Origin: CAYJPV01 sp964372095
GTDB lineage: Bacteria; Acidobacteriota; Vicinamibacteria; Vicinamibacterales; JAKQTR01
Assembly (NCBI GenBank): GCA_964372095.1
Contig: CAYJPV010000029.1
Location: forward strand, 7,183-71,182
DNA: 64,000 nt
Direction of reading: 5' to 3'
The translations under genes and the position numbers were made by a program. Below the pieces are notes generated by a model, which was given only the letters and a program-made list of their open reading frames with translations, searched no databases and had not been told where the DNA came from. Shown one piece after another: positions 48,312-57,584 of this stretch; position 1 is the stretch's first letter; every line of letters starts with the position of its first letter.

Positions 48312-49463
48312 TCAGTGCGCGGGGACGGTCCGGATGTCGCGGGATCGCACGGCGGCCAGCGTCGTAACGGACTCGACGCGGGTGCCAGGGAAGTAGTGCG
48401 CCACGATCGTAGCGGGCGACTGGCCGGCTTGGGCGCGCTGTGCAGCACCCGCCTGGCAGAGGCCGACGCCGTGGCCGTAACCCAGGCCGGTGAACCGGAA
48501 GCGCGGGCCGTCTCGTGTCACGCTGAACCACGTGCTCTGCAGCGAGCGGGGGCCGAACGCCCGGCGCATCACCGCGCGGAATTCTTCGGCCCGCACGACC
48601 GGTGCCCTGGCACCGGCAATGGTCACCACCGTGGCGCGTCCCGCCGCGTCCCGGGCCGTGACGTCAATACGATCGAGGCGGTTGCCAATGGCCGTCTTCG
48701 TGTCGGCGTTGAAGGCCTGCCGCAGTTGGGCTTCGTCGGCGACGAATTCCCACTCGGTCCGGGAGCGCGAGCAGAACCAGTCGGGAACCGGCCTCAGGTA
48801 CGGCACGCCCGGACCCGTCCACACGTGTTCGGCGGCTGCGGTGTGGCCGCCGCAGTTCGCATGAAAGACCGCCTGGATGGCCCGGCCCGCGAAGGTGATC
48901 ACCTGGCCCCGCGTGTCGCCAACCGCGCGGGCGGCGAAGTCGCCGTCGTGCTCGTGTGCAAGGGCCGCCCGGTAGAGTTGACAGTGCGTCCCGTCGCAGA
49001 GGTCGAAGCCCTCGGCCTTGTGGCGATCGAGATTCGCGACGGCATACGTGCGCGACACGATGGCCTGCACCTGGAGCGTCCGTCCCGCGGCGTCGGTCTG
49101 GACCGTCTTGGGCAACAACTCGGCCCGCACGCATCCCAGGACGTATTCGTCGAGGGGCAGCGTCACGATTCGAGTGCCCTGGCTGTCGGTAATCCGGAGC
49201 CGGATCGTCAACGCCCCGATTGTCGTCGCGTGGGAGGGCATGGGAGCGGGCCGTCCAACCGGACGAGCCGCCGGTGCCGTCGTGACGGGAGGCGCCGGTT
49301 GCGGCGTGCGTGGGGGAGCCACCAGCGGGACGGCCCGATTGGCGCCGCTCGACGTCGCGCAGGCGGTCACCAGGGTCGCGAGGACAACGCCGGCGACGAG
49401 AGTGGCCGCGGTCCGGCACCGCGTACCCGTGGAAGACGTGGGAGTAGAGACACGGTTTCGCAC
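48312..49463 (-). CDS. SpoIID/LytB-domain lipoprotein
   Basis: A 383-residue protein if started at GTG 49463. A longer frame would overlap the divergent gatB region. The leader TLVAGVVLATLVTAC has a lipobox-like Cys, so it is probably a lipoprotein. The SpoIID domain is complete: LPLDEYVLGCVRAELLPKTV, VQAIVSRTYAVANLDRHKAE, HANCGGHTAAAEHVW and GLGYGHGVGLCQAGAAQRA. This family cleaves peptidoglycan glycan strands lacking stem peptides. It is related to the middle part of the fusion protein at 1.2-3.5 kb (shared GFDLCD..HC and CGGHT motifs). The start codon is uncertain because no ribosome site is evident. Confidence 0.85.
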   Translation of the reverse strand: MRNRVSTPTSSTGTRCRTAATLVAGVVLATLVTACATSSGANRAVPLVAPPRTPQPAPPVTTAPAARPVGRPAPMPSHATTIGALTIRLRITDSQGTRIVTLPLDEYVLGCVRAELLPKTVQTDAAGRTLQVQAIVSRTYAVANLDRHKAEGFDLCDGTHCQLYRAALAHEHDGDFAARAVGDTRGQVITFAGRAIQAVFHANCGGHTAAAEHVWTGPGVPYLRPVPDWFCSRSRTEWEFVADEAQLRQAFNADTKTAIGNRLDRIDVTARDAAGRATVVTIAGARAPVVRAEEFRAVMRRAFGPRSLQSTWFSVTRDGPRFRFTGLGYGHGVGLCQAGAAQRAQAGQSPATIVAHYFPGTRVESVTTLAAVRSRDIRTVPAH

Positions 49464-49571
49464 GCATTTTCTATCGGTTCGAGCCGGGAGCAGGATTAGG
49501 ACGGCGGGCGGCGCCGTCGGGTCCCGGCTATACTCGTGAACAGGAGGCACGCCCGGGGGCTGCGGGCATAC

Positions 49572-51017
49572 ATGTACGAAACGGTCATTGGCCTCGAGGT
49601 TCACACGCAGTTGCTGACGGCCAGCAAGCTGTTCTGCGGGTGCGCCGCGCTGACGGGCGACGAGCCCAACACGCGCACGTGTCCGGTCTGCCTTGGCCTG
49701 CCCGGCGTGCTCCCGACACTGAACACCCGTGCTGTGGATCAGGCCGTCCTCGCCGCGCTCGCCCTAGGCTGCCGCATCAACCCGGTGTCGGTGTTCGCCC
49801 GCAAGAACTACTTCTACCCGGACCTCCCGAAGGGCTACCAGATCACGCAGTACGACCGGCCCCTGGCCGTTGACGGCGTGCTCAGCTGGCGGCGCCACGG
49901 TGAGGCGTACCGCGTCGGCATCGTCCGGGTTCACCTCGAAGAAGACGCAGGCAAGTCGCTGCACGAAGGATTTCCGGATTCGGATCACGTGACGCACGTC
50001 GACTACAACCGGTCGGGCGTGCCGCTGGCAGAGATTGTCACGGCTCCCGACCTGCGGTCCGCCGATGCGGCCGCCGAGTGTTTCAGGCAGCTCCGGGCCG
50101 TGCTGGTCGAGTCCGGCGTCTCCGACGGGAACCTCGAGGCCGGCAACCTCCGGTGCGACGCCAACGTGTCCGTCAGACCGGCCGGCAGCGATCGACTGGG
50201 TGACCGGACCGAAATCAAGAACCTGAACTCCTTCCGGTTCCTGCAGCGAGCGCTCGAGTACGAGGTCCACAGGCAGTGCGCGCTGCTCGAGAGCGGGGCG
50301 CGCGTCGAGTCGTGCACCATGCTGTGGGACGACCGGAAGGGTGTGACGGTGCCGATGCGCGGCAAAGAAGACGCGCGGGACTATCGGTACTTTCCCGAGC
50401 CGGATCTGCCGCCGCTGCGTCTGGATGAAGGTCGGCTTGCCACCATCGCGGCGCGTGTGCCGGAGTTGCCGGACGCCCGGATTGGCCGGTTGCGGGCGCG
50501 TTACGGATTGAGTGACGAGGACGCGGTGGTCATCGGGGCGTCGGCCCCGCTGTCGCGATATTTCGAGGCGGTGGCGGCCGGGGCCCGTCCGTCCGCGGCT
50601 GCGCAGTGGGTGAGGGGAGAACTGACGAGGCGCCTCCACGAGTCGGGGCAATCGCCGGACACGATCCCCGTGACGGCCTCTCACCTCGCCCGGCTGCTGG
50701 CGCTGATCGACGACGGGACCGTGTCGGTGACGGCCGCAAAGCAGGTCTTTGCCCGGATGTGGGGCAGCGGCGACGCACCAGACGCCGTCGTTGCCCAACT
50801 GGGACTGGTCCGTGAGTCCGATCCGGCCGTCCTGCAGGGGTGGATCGACGCGGTGATCGCGGAACACCCATCCGTCGTGGCCCAGCACCGCGCGGGCCGG
50901 CGGGGCGCGCTGGGGTTCCTCGTCGGGCAGGTGATCAGAAAGAGCGGCGGTCGTGCCAACCCCGGGCTGGTGGATCAGGGCTTGCGCAACCGGCTGGACG
51001 GCGAGGGCGGCACGTGA
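49572..51017 (+). CDS. gatB: Aspartyl/glutamyl-tRNA amidotransferase subunit B
   Basis: A 481-residue protein from ATG 49572, which begins the conserved N-terminus YETVIGLEVHTQL. It transfers ammonia to Glu-tRNA-Gln or Asp-tRNA-Asn together with GatA and GatC. The zinc-site pattern FCGC...CPVCLGLPG is present, as are GYQITQYDRPL, HLEEDAGKSLHE, and the kinase-like block DYNRSGVPLAEIVT. The C-terminal GatB/YqeY domain ends with the helical GQVIRKSGGRANPGLV. gatA and gatC are not in the window. The next gene overlaps the stop by four bases. Confidence 0.97.
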   Translation: MYETVIGLEVHTQLLTASKLFCGCAALTGDEPNTRTCPVCLGLPGVLPTLNTRAVDQAVLAALALGCRINPVSVFARKNYFYPDLPKGYQITQYDRPLAVDGVLSWRRHGEAYRVGIVRVHLEEDAGKSLHEGFPDSDHVTHVDYNRSGVPLAEIVTAPDLRSADAAAECFRQLRAVLVESGVSDGNLEAGNLRCDANVSVRPAGSDRLGDRTEIKNLNSFRFLQRALEYEVHRQCALLESGARVESCTMLWDDRKGVTVPMRGKEDARDYRYFPEPDLPPLRLDEGRLATIAARVPELPDARIGRLRARYGLSDEDAVVIGASAPLSRYFEAVAAGARPSAAAQWVRGELTRRLHESGQSPDTIPVTASHLARLLALIDDGTVSVTAAKQVFARMWGSGDAPDAVVAQLGLVRESDPAVLQGWIDAVIAEHPSVVAQHRAGRRGALGFLVGQVIRKSGGRANPGLVDQGLRNRLDGEGGT

Positions 51018-51988
51018 CCCGTGTACGCGGCCTTGCGCTCATCGTGATGGTCATCGTCGCGGCGGCGGGGGCCTGGTGGTGGACGCAGGCCCGCCACGGC
51101 GGCGGGCCTGTGGCGACCGACCTCCACGCGCCGGTGCCGCCGCCGATCCCACCGGCGCCGGAGCCTGACGCGGTCGTCATGCGGCTGCCGCTGCCCGAAC
51201 AGCCCGCGCCACCTGCGCCTTCCGCCCGGGCGCCGCTGCGGCCACCGGATCCACCGGCCATCCGGCGTCTGCCTTTCGGTGTGGGGGAGGTGGCGACCTA
51301 CGACGTGAGCTGGATGGGGCTGGGGGCGGGTCTGTCGGCGGGGACCGTCGAGTTCACCGTGCAGGCAGGGGGCGCTCCCGGTGCCGCCTTCCGGTTCGAG
51401 TTGATCGCCACGACATCCCCGCTGGTGTCGGCCTTCTTCGAGGCGCGCGATCGGTTCTGGACCCTGGCGACGCATGACCTGTTCCCGCTCGAGCACGGGC
51501 AGGAGTTGCAGGAAGGGCGTCGGCACGTCCGCCGCCGGGCCGTGTTCGACCGGGGTGCGCGCCTGGTGCGTGTGGGCGACGGGGTCTTGGCAGGCGCGTC
51601 CGACGGGATCTCCTATGCGCTGCCGCCATCGGCGCGCGACCCGCTTGCGGCGATGTACTACGTCCGGTCACGGGACTGGGATCGTGAGCCGGACATGCGG
51701 TTGCTGGTGTCGGACCTCGGGATGGATCTCGGGGTGGAGCTTCGCTCCGGCCCGACCGAACGTGTCACCGCAGAAGGCCTGCCGCAACTGGCGCGGCGGA
51801 TGGCGGTGCGGATGGAGTACGTCGCCGCCAGGGCGCCGGCGCCGAAGGCAACGGTGTGGCTCAGCACCGACGATCGCCGCATCCCGCTGCTGACGGAAGT
51901 CGAGACCGAGTACGGTCTCTTCCGCATGGCGCTGACGCGTTACGTGGCGTCCTCCGGCGGGGCCGCGGCGGCGTCCCGGCCGCGCTGA
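51014..51988 (+). CDS. DUF3108 protein, membrane-anchored
   Basis: A 324-residue protein from GTG 51014, which overlaps the gatB stop (GTGA). One N-terminal membrane span (LALIVMVIVAAAGAWWW) and a proline-rich segment (about 35-85) lead to a DUF3108 beta domain: FGVGEVATYDVSWMGLGAGLSAG, followed by FRFELIATTSPLVSAFFEARDRF and PLEHGQELQEGRRHVRRRAVF. DUF3108 proteins are periplasmic, of unknown function, and fold like LolA/LppX-type lipid-handling barrels. The pairing with gatB is probably only translational coupling. Confidence 0.82.
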   Translation: MTRVRGLALIVMVIVAAAGAWWWTQARHGGGPVATDLHAPVPPPIPPAPEPDAVVMRLPLPEQPAPPAPSARAPLRPPDPPAIRRLPFGVGEVATYDVSWMGLGAGLSAGTVEFTVQAGGAPGAAFRFELIATTSPLVSAFFEARDRFWTLATHDLFPLEHGQELQEGRRHVRRRAVFDRGARLVRVGDGVLAGASDGISYALPPSARDPLAAMYYVRSRDWDREPDMRLLVSDLGMDLGVELRSGPTERVTAEGLPQLARRMAVRMEYVAARAPAPKATVWLSTDDRRIPLLTEVETEYGLFRMALTRYVASSGGAAAASRPR

Positions 51989-52017
51989 ATCGCTGTGCTA
52001 CACTGGGCGCACGATCC

Positions 52018-52677
52018 GTGATTCAGATATCGAACCTGTCGAAGTCGTACGGCCGAGGCATCTTCGCGCTGCGAGACGTGACGCTCACGATCGCCAAGGG
52101 GGACTTCGTGTTCCTCACCGGCCCGAGCGGCGCGGGCAAGTCGACGATGCTGCGTCTGCTGCTGCGGCAGGAGGTCCCGACCGATGGGGCCATCACGGTT
52201 GGCGGCCGCGATCTCGCGTCGCTGACCCTCTCCCAGGTGCAGGCGTACCGCCGGACGCTCGGCTTCGTCTTCCAGGATTTCCGGCTCGTGCCCACCAAGA
52301 CGGTGCACGAAAATGTGTCGATCATGTTGCGGGCCGTGGGCGAAGCCACGCTGCAGCAGCAGCGGCGCACCTATCAGGTGCTGAAGTGGGTGGGGCTCCA
52401 GCACCGCGCCCACGCGTTCCCCCAGGAACTGTCGGGCGGCGAACAGCAACGCGTGGCGATTGCGCGGGCCCTCGTCAGCGAGCCGGCGATCGTGCTCGCC
52501 GACGAGCCGACGGGCAACCTCGATCCGGACCTGGCCTACGAGATCATGAACCTCTTCCGTGACATCAACGCCCAGGGGACGACGGTGCTCGTGGCGACCC
52601 ACGATCGTGACCTGATCCGCCGGGTGGGCCGGCAGACGATCGGCCTCGAACACGGGCGCCTGGTCGCGACCCCGTAG
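52018..52677 (+). CDS. ftsE: Cell division ATP-binding protein FtsE
   Basis: A 219-residue ABC ATPase from GTG 52018. Walker A GPSGAGKST, Q loop VFQDFRL, signature LSGGEQQR, Walker B IVLADEP and the switch His in VATHDRD are all intact. FtsE with FtsX controls peptidoglycan hydrolases at the septum. The ftsX gene follows after 10 bases. The start at GTG gives the usual N-terminus IQISNLSKSYG; a longer frame has no homology. Confidence 0.97.
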   Translation: MIQISNLSKSYGRGIFALRDVTLTIAKGDFVFLTGPSGAGKSTMLRLLLRQEVPTDGAITVGGRDLASLTLSQVQAYRRTLGFVFQDFRLVPTKTVHENVSIMLRAVGEATLQQQRRTYQVLKWVGLQHRAHAFPQELSGGEQQRVAIARALVSEPAIVLADEPTGNLDPDLAYEIMNLFRDINAQGTTVLVATHDRDLIRRVGRQTIGLEHGRLVATP

Positions 52678-52687
52678 GGACGACACG

Positions 52688-53575
52688 ATGCGGACCCTGT
52701 CCTTCTGCGTGCGCGAAGCGGCGGTCGGGCTGTGGCGGCAACGCTGGTCGACAGCGCTGTCGGTACTGACGATCGCCATCGCGATGTCCGTGCTTGGTGC
52801 GTTCCTCGCCGCGACGCACAATCTGAGTCGTGCCGTCTCGGCTTGGGGTGCCGCCGCCGAGTTCACCGTCTACCTGCGCGACGACGTCACCGCCGGGCAG
52901 CGCAGCGACCTCAACCGCCTGCTCAGCGAGAGCCACCTGGTGGTCTCGCGGACGTACGTGTCGAAGGCTGACGCGCTGCGCCGGTTCGCTCGCGATTTTC
53001 CGGACCTGGCGCCGAGCGTCACCGCCCTCGAGGAGAACCCGCTGCCGGCGTCGATCGATGTCCGTCTGAAACCGGGGAGTTCGACGACCGATGCGGTCGA
53101 GTCACTCGCGACGCGGACGCGCGTGGCAGCGGGGGTGGCCGACGTGAGGTACGACCGGCGCTGGCTGGCGCGCCTGGCATCGGCCGTGTCCGTCATCGGC
53201 TGGACCGGGTGGGTGCTGGGGGGCGTACTCGTCCTCGCGGCTGCGTTGACGGTGGCCACAGTCGTCCGGCTGTCGCTGTACGCGCGGCGGGACGAAGTCG
53301 ATCTGATGCAGTTGATGGGAGCGCCGGTCGCGGTGCTGCGAGGCCCGCTCGTCATCGAGGGACTGCTGCACGGCGGGATGGGCGCTACGGTGGCGATCGT
53401 CGCCGTGTACGCCGCGCACGCAGCCCTCCGCGTGCGTGTGGCGGCGGCGTTTCCCGGTTTCGTCGAGTCCGGATTCGTGGCGTATCTGCCGTGGCCGGCG
53501 GCACTAGGGTTGGTCCTGGGAGGGATGGCGGTTGGCTGCCTCGGCGGGATTGCCGCCTCCCGTCACGTGCGGTGA
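52688..53575 (+). CDS. ftsX: Cell division protein FtsX
   Basis: A 295-residue membrane subunit of the FtsEX complex. It has one span at about 22-42 (LSVLTIAIAMSVLGAFLAAT), a periplasmic FtsX domain (AAEFTVYLRDDVTAGQRSDL, ALEENPLPASIDVRLKPG), and three C-terminal spans (VIGWTGWVLGGVLVLAAALTV and the two that follow). The cytoplasmic loop RDEVDLMQLMGAP is typical of the family. The ATG is preceded by AGGGACGAC. Operon with ftsE. Confidence 0.95.
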   Translation: MRTLSFCVREAAVGLWRQRWSTALSVLTIAIAMSVLGAFLAATHNLSRAVSAWGAAAEFTVYLRDDVTAGQRSDLNRLLSESHLVVSRTYVSKADALRRFARDFPDLAPSVTALEENPLPASIDVRLKPGSSTTDAVESLATRTRVAAGVADVRYDRRWLARLASAVSVIGWTGWVLGGVLVLAAALTVATVVRLSLYARRDEVDLMQLMGAPVAVLRGPLVIEGLLHGGMGATVAIVAVYAAHAALRVRVAAAFPGFVESGFVAYLPWPAALGLVLGGMAVGCLGGIAASRHVR

Positions 53576-53602
53576 CACGACCGCCGCGTCTGCCGTCGCG
53601 CG

Positions 53603-53631
53603 TTGACACCTCGCAGGGCGTTCACTACACT
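53603..53631 (+). promoter_or_regulatory. Sigma-70-like promoter for the 97-residue gene
   Basis: TTGACA (53603-53608) and TACACT (53626-53631) are separated by exactly 17 bases. It would start transcription near 53638, about 28 bases before the ATG at 53666, and probably drives the glycerate kinase and rnr genes too. Confidence 0.75.
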
Positions 53632-53665
53632 GAAGAAGTCTTGCATCACTCCTCGTGAGGAACTC

Positions 53666-53959
53666 ATGGCGCGTCCCTTGAGTCGACCAGTATCTGCAAG
53701 CACGTTTTCTCCGCAGCGGCCCGTCACCCGTTTCTACCGTGAAGAATTGCTGAAGCAGCAGGAGTCGCTGCGCCGGCAGCGCGGGTGTTTTTCCGACGGT
53801 GCACTCGCAAGCGCGGAACAGGCTCTCGACCGCATTCTCACGCAGCTCGACGCCCTCTGCGCGCGGCAGAATGCCGACGAGGTCTTCAGCCGCCTCCTGG
53901 CGAGTTTCGACTGTGTGACCGGCGCCTCGTACCAGTACGATCGAAAGAAGATCCACTGA
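53666..53959 (+). CDS. Small conserved-looking hypothetical protein
   Basis: A 97-residue protein from ATG 53666, with GAGG six bases upstream and a near-consensus promoter before it. It is mostly helical and charged (YREELLKQQESLRRQRGCFS, AEQALDRILTQLDALCARQ) with two or three Cys and no membrane span or signal. I do not recognise a family. It may be a small regulatory or scaffold protein. Its stop overlaps the apparent start of the glycerate kinase gene. Confidence 0.65.
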   Translation: MARPLSRPVSASTFSPQRPVTRFYREELLKQQESLRRQRGCFSDGALASAEQALDRILTQLDALCARQNADEVFSRLLASFDCVTGASYQYDRKKIH

Positions 53960-55272
53960 CTCATCCACTCGCACGACTTCGATCCGATGCTCTGGCCGCG
54001 GCACGCGCGGCGGTGGCCGCCGTGGACGCGGGCGCCTGTGTGCGCAGCGCGCTGCGCGACCTGGCACCCACCCTCGCCGCCGTCCGCCGCTGGCACGTGC
54101 TCGCTGCGGGCAAAGCGGCGGGTCCGATGCTGCGCGCGGCGCTCGACAGCCTGCCCGTCCCACCGGCCGCGGCGGTCTGCGTGGTGCCCCATGTGGTGAC
54201 CGGCCTGCCCGCGTGGGTCGACATCTGCATCGGCGGCCATCCGGTGCCGACGGCGGGGAGCGTGGCGGCCGGCGAACGGGCCCTGGCGCTGGCGGCCGCC
54301 TGCGGCGATGACGACCATTTCCTGGTGTTGTTGTCGGGCGGAGCGTCCGCGTTGCTGGCGGCGCCGATGGGACCGATCACGCTGGCCGACAAGCAGGCCA
54401 CGACGCAACAACTGCTGCGCGCAGGCGCCGACATTCACGCGGTGAACACGGTTCGCAAACACCTGTCGCGGACGAAAGGCGGGCGCCTGGCCGCCTCGTG
54501 CCGCGCGGCCACCACCTGCCTGGCCATCTCGGATGTCGTCGGCGACGACCCGTCGGTCATCGGATCGGGGCCGACGGTGGCCGACCCGACGACGTTCGCG
54601 GATGCGTTGGCGGTCATCGATCGTCACGGCGGCCGGTCGGCTTACCCCGGGGCGGTGGTCGAGTGGCTCCAGGCCGGCTTGCGGACAGGACAGGGCGAAT
54701 CGCCGAAACCCGGTGCGGCGTCGCTCGAGCGGGTCCGGACGATGGTCGTGGCGAGTCGCCTGGAGGCCCTGCGTGGCGCCGCCGCCGAGGCCGCGCGACT
54801 GGGGTATGCCGTGACGTCGCTGCACGACGCGATCGTGGGCGAAGCGCGCGCCGCGGCCGCGGCCCACGGGGCGGTCGTCGGCGGTGTGGTCGCCGGCGGC
54901 ACACGCGGGCCGCTGTGCGTCGTGTCGACCGGCGAGACGACCGTGACCGTGACCGGTGACGGGCGCGGCGGGCGCAACCAGGAGTTTGCGCTGGCATCCC
55001 TGCCGTGGCTGAACGCGCTCGACCGCGAGGCCGTCATCGTCAGCGTGGGCACCGACGGCATCGACGGCCCGACGGACGCGGCCGGCGCAGTGGCCGATTC
55101 CACCACCACGAGGCGTGCCGCCGCGGCCGGCGTGCCCGCAGCCGACACCTTCCTGGCGGCGAACGACGCCTACCACTTCTTCGAGCGGCTGGGCGACCTC
55201 GTCATCACGGGACCGTCCGGTACCAATGTCGGCGACGTCCAGATCGTGATGGTCGGCGCCGCGCGGCCATGA
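53956..55272 (+). CDS. Glycerate 2-kinase (MOFRL / GckA type)
   Basis: About 438 residues. The N-terminal DUF4147 part shows HVLAAGKAAGPMLRAAL, LLSGGASALLAAP and HAVNTVRKHLSRTKGGRLA. The C-terminal MOFRL part shows TVTGDGRGGRNQEFAL and SVGTDGIDGPTDAAGA. The enzyme phosphorylates D-glycerate at the 2-position in glyoxylate and serine pathways. There is no ATG or GTG before the conserved N-terminal helix (LRSDALAAARAAVAAVDAG). The best available start is CTG 53956, which overlaps the previous TGA by three bases, so coupled initiation at CTG is proposed. The downstream GTG codons would remove part of the domain. Confidence 0.88.
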   Translation: MTHPLARLRSDALAAARAAVAAVDAGACVRSALRDLAPTLAAVRRWHVLAAGKAAGPMLRAALDSLPVPPAAAVCVVPHVVTGLPAWVDICIGGHPVPTAGSVAAGERALALAAACGDDDHFLVLLSGGASALLAAPMGPITLADKQATTQQLLRAGADIHAVNTVRKHLSRTKGGRLAASCRAATTCLAISDVVGDDPSVIGSGPTVADPTTFADALAVIDRHGGRSAYPGAVVEWLQAGLRTGQGESPKPGAASLERVRTMVVASRLEALRGAAAEAARLGYAVTSLHDAIVGEARAAAAAHGAVVGGVVAGGTRGPLCVVSTGETTVTVTGDGRGGRNQEFALASLPWLNALDREAVIVSVGTDGIDGPTDAAGAVADSTTTRRAAAAGVPAADTFLAANDAYHFFERLGDLVITGPSGTNVGDVQIVMVGAARP

Positions 55273-57575
55273 CGCGCGAGCAGCTCGTTCGGGCGTTCGA
55301 AACCCGTTTCGCTCATCCCGTCTCGGTGCGAGAGTTGATCCAGGTGCTCCGGGTTCCCCGTGAGGAGCGGGTCGGCGTTCGCCGTCAATTGAAGGCGCTT
55401 GCCGGCGACGGCACGCTGGTGCTCGTGCGCGGCCATCGGTACGCCCTCCCGGGACGGATGAACGTCGTCATCGGGCGGCTGAGCCTGCATCCCGACGGCT
55501 ACGGATTCGTGAAGCCCGAGACACCCGATCCGGACGAGCCTGGCGACGTGTACGTGTCGCCCTTGCACACGGCTGATGCCATGCACGGCGACCGCGTGGC
55601 GGTTCGCGTGGATGAGCGCCGGTTCGATCGGCGGCGCGCCGGACGGATCACGACGATCCTGGATCGCGCGAACGCGCAGATCATCGGGCGGTTCGAGGCG
55701 GACCCGTCGGGCCGCGGCTGGGTTGTTCCCCACGATCGGCGGGTGGGACAGGACCTGAGTATCGCCGACGACGCCAGGGGCCGCGCGCGCCAGGGCGACA
55801 TGGTGGTGGCCGAGATCTCGCGGTGGCCCACGGCCTCGCGCGGCCCGGTCGGGCAGATCGTGGAAGTGCTCGGACCGATCGATGACCCCGGTGTGGATAC
55901 GCTGGTCGTCATGCGGAAACACGGCATCCCGGACGCCCACGGATCCGAGGCGCTCGCCGAAGCCGCCCGCCTCGGATCGGACGTCCGCGCGGAGGACCTC
56001 TCCGGGCGCACGGACTTCAGAGCCTGGCCGATCGTCACCATCGACGGCGAACACGCCCGCGACTTCGATGACGCGATCTCGCTGGAGAAGACGGCGGATG
56101 GCCATTTCCGGCTCGGCGTGCACATCGCGGATGTCTCCCACTACGTGGTCGAAGGCAGCGCCCTGGATGCGGAGGCGCTCGATCGCGGGACGTCCGTCTA
56201 CTTCCCCGAGCGCGCGGTGCACATGCTGCCGTCGGACCTCGCCGCGGGACTCTGCAGCCTGAAGCCCGGCGTCGACCGGCTCGTCCAGTCGTGCCTGATG
56301 GATCTCGATCGGGACGGCCACGTCGTGCGCTACGAATTCCACGACGGCGTCATCCGCAGCGCCGCGCGGCTGACCTACACCGAGGTCAATGCGATCCTCA
56401 CCGACCGCGACCCCGAGACCCTGGCCCGCCATGCGGCGCTCGTGCCCCTGATCGACCTGATGCGCGAGGCCTTCGACATGCTCCTGGCCAGGCGCCGGAA
56501 ACGCGGCGCGATTGATTTCGACCTCCCGCAGCCGGAGATCGTGATCGACGCGGGCGGCTTGATCGAGGCCATCGTGCCGGCCGAGCGGAACGTCGCCCAC
56601 CGGATTATCGAGGAGTTCATGCTAGCGGCGAACGAGACCGTGGCCCGTCACCTGTTCGGCCGCGAGTGCCCGTCGATCTACCGGGTCCACGACGCGCCAG
56701 ATCCGTTCAAGGTGGAAGAGTTCGGCGCCTTCGTGTCGAGCCTGGGGTTCGTATTCGATCCGCACGCCGATGGCGTGCGGCCCCGTGACTTCCAGCGCCT
56801 CATCGAACAGGTCCGTGGCGCGCCGGAAGAGAAGCCTGTGGCGTTCCTCATGCTGCGCACGATGCAGCTTGCGCGTTATGAGGCGGCCAATCGCGGTCAC
56901 TTCGGCCTGGCCCTCGAGACCTACACCCATTTCACGTCGCCGATCCGGCGGTATCCCGATCTGGTTGTGCATCGTGAGCTGCGGCGTGCCAGGCAGGGGC
57001 CGTCGCGGCGGGATGACGTGGCCGAACGGACCGAGGCGCTGGCCGCTGTCGCCCGCCGGTGCTCGGAGCGCGAACGGCGTGCCATGGAGGCCGAGCGCGA
57101 ACTCGTCCAGTGGAAGAAGGCGCGGTTCATGGCGCAGAAGATCGGCGACGAGTTCGAGGGTGTCGTCACCGGTGTCGCGCCGTTCGGGCTGTTCGTCGAA
57201 CTGCTCGAACATTTCGTCGAGGGCCTGGTGCACGTGGCGACGCTCGCGGACGACGACTACCGGTTTGCGGAAGACCGTCTGCAGTTGCGGGGCGCCCACA
57301 CCGGCAAGGTGTACCAGTTGGGCGATCGCCTGCGCGTGCAGGTGGCCCGCGTCGACCTGGACCGCCGGCAGATTGAACTGGGCCTGGTTGAGGTCCTCGA
57401 GCAGGTGCGTCGCGCCGGCCGAAGCACAGCCCGCGTGCGCAGCCGGCCGCGGGGAAAGACCGCAGCCGCGGCGTCCGCCCGAGGCGGGCGCGAGAAGAGC
57501 GCCACCCGCCGGCCGAAGCGCACTCCGGTTCACGCGACCGGGCGCGTGCGCACGCGCAGCCGCCGCAGGCGCTGA
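55269..57575 (+). CDS. rnr: Ribonuclease R
   Basis: A 768-residue 3'-5' exoribonuclease from ATG 55269 (ATGA overlap with the kinase gene). The N-terminal winged helix and cold-shock-like domains (HPDGYGFVKPE, GDVYVSPLHTADAMHGD) precede the RNB catalytic domain with TIDGEHARDFDDAISLEK, the acidic metal-binding cluster, and GLALETYTHFTSPIRRYPD. The S1 domain (EFEGVVTGVAPFGLFVELLE) is followed by a 50-residue Arg/Lys-rich tail (RSRPRGKTAAAASARGG) that probably binds RNA. It degrades structured RNA. The length and order are standard. Confidence 0.97.
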   Translation: MTREQLVRAFETRFAHPVSVRELIQVLRVPREERVGVRRQLKALAGDGTLVLVRGHRYALPGRMNVVIGRLSLHPDGYGFVKPETPDPDEPGDVYVSPLHTADAMHGDRVAVRVDERRFDRRRAGRITTILDRANAQIIGRFEADPSGRGWVVPHDRRVGQDLSIADDARGRARQGDMVVAEISRWPTASRGPVGQIVEVLGPIDDPGVDTLVVMRKHGIPDAHGSEALAEAARLGSDVRAEDLSGRTDFRAWPIVTIDGEHARDFDDAISLEKTADGHFRLGVHIADVSHYVVEGSALDAEALDRGTSVYFPERAVHMLPSDLAAGLCSLKPGVDRLVQSCLMDLDRDGHVVRYEFHDGVIRSAARLTYTEVNAILTDRDPETLARHAALVPLIDLMREAFDMLLARRRKRGAIDFDLPQPEIVIDAGGLIEAIVPAERNVAHRIIEEFMLAANETVARHLFGRECPSIYRVHDAPDPFKVEEFGAFVSSLGFVFDPHADGVRPRDFQRLIEQVRGAPEEKPVAFLMLRTMQLARYEAANRGHFGLALETYTHFTSPIRRYPDLVVHRELRRARQGPSRRDDVAERTEALAAVARRCSERERRAMEAERELVQWKKARFMAQKIGDEFEGVVTGVAPFGLFVELLEHFVEGLVHVATLADDDYRFAEDRLQLRGAHTGKVYQLGDRLRVQVARVDLDRRQIELGLVEVLEQVRRAGRSTARVRSRPRGKTAAAASARGGREKSATRRPKRTPVHATGRVRTRSRRRR

Positions 57576-57584
57576 GACAGCCAC

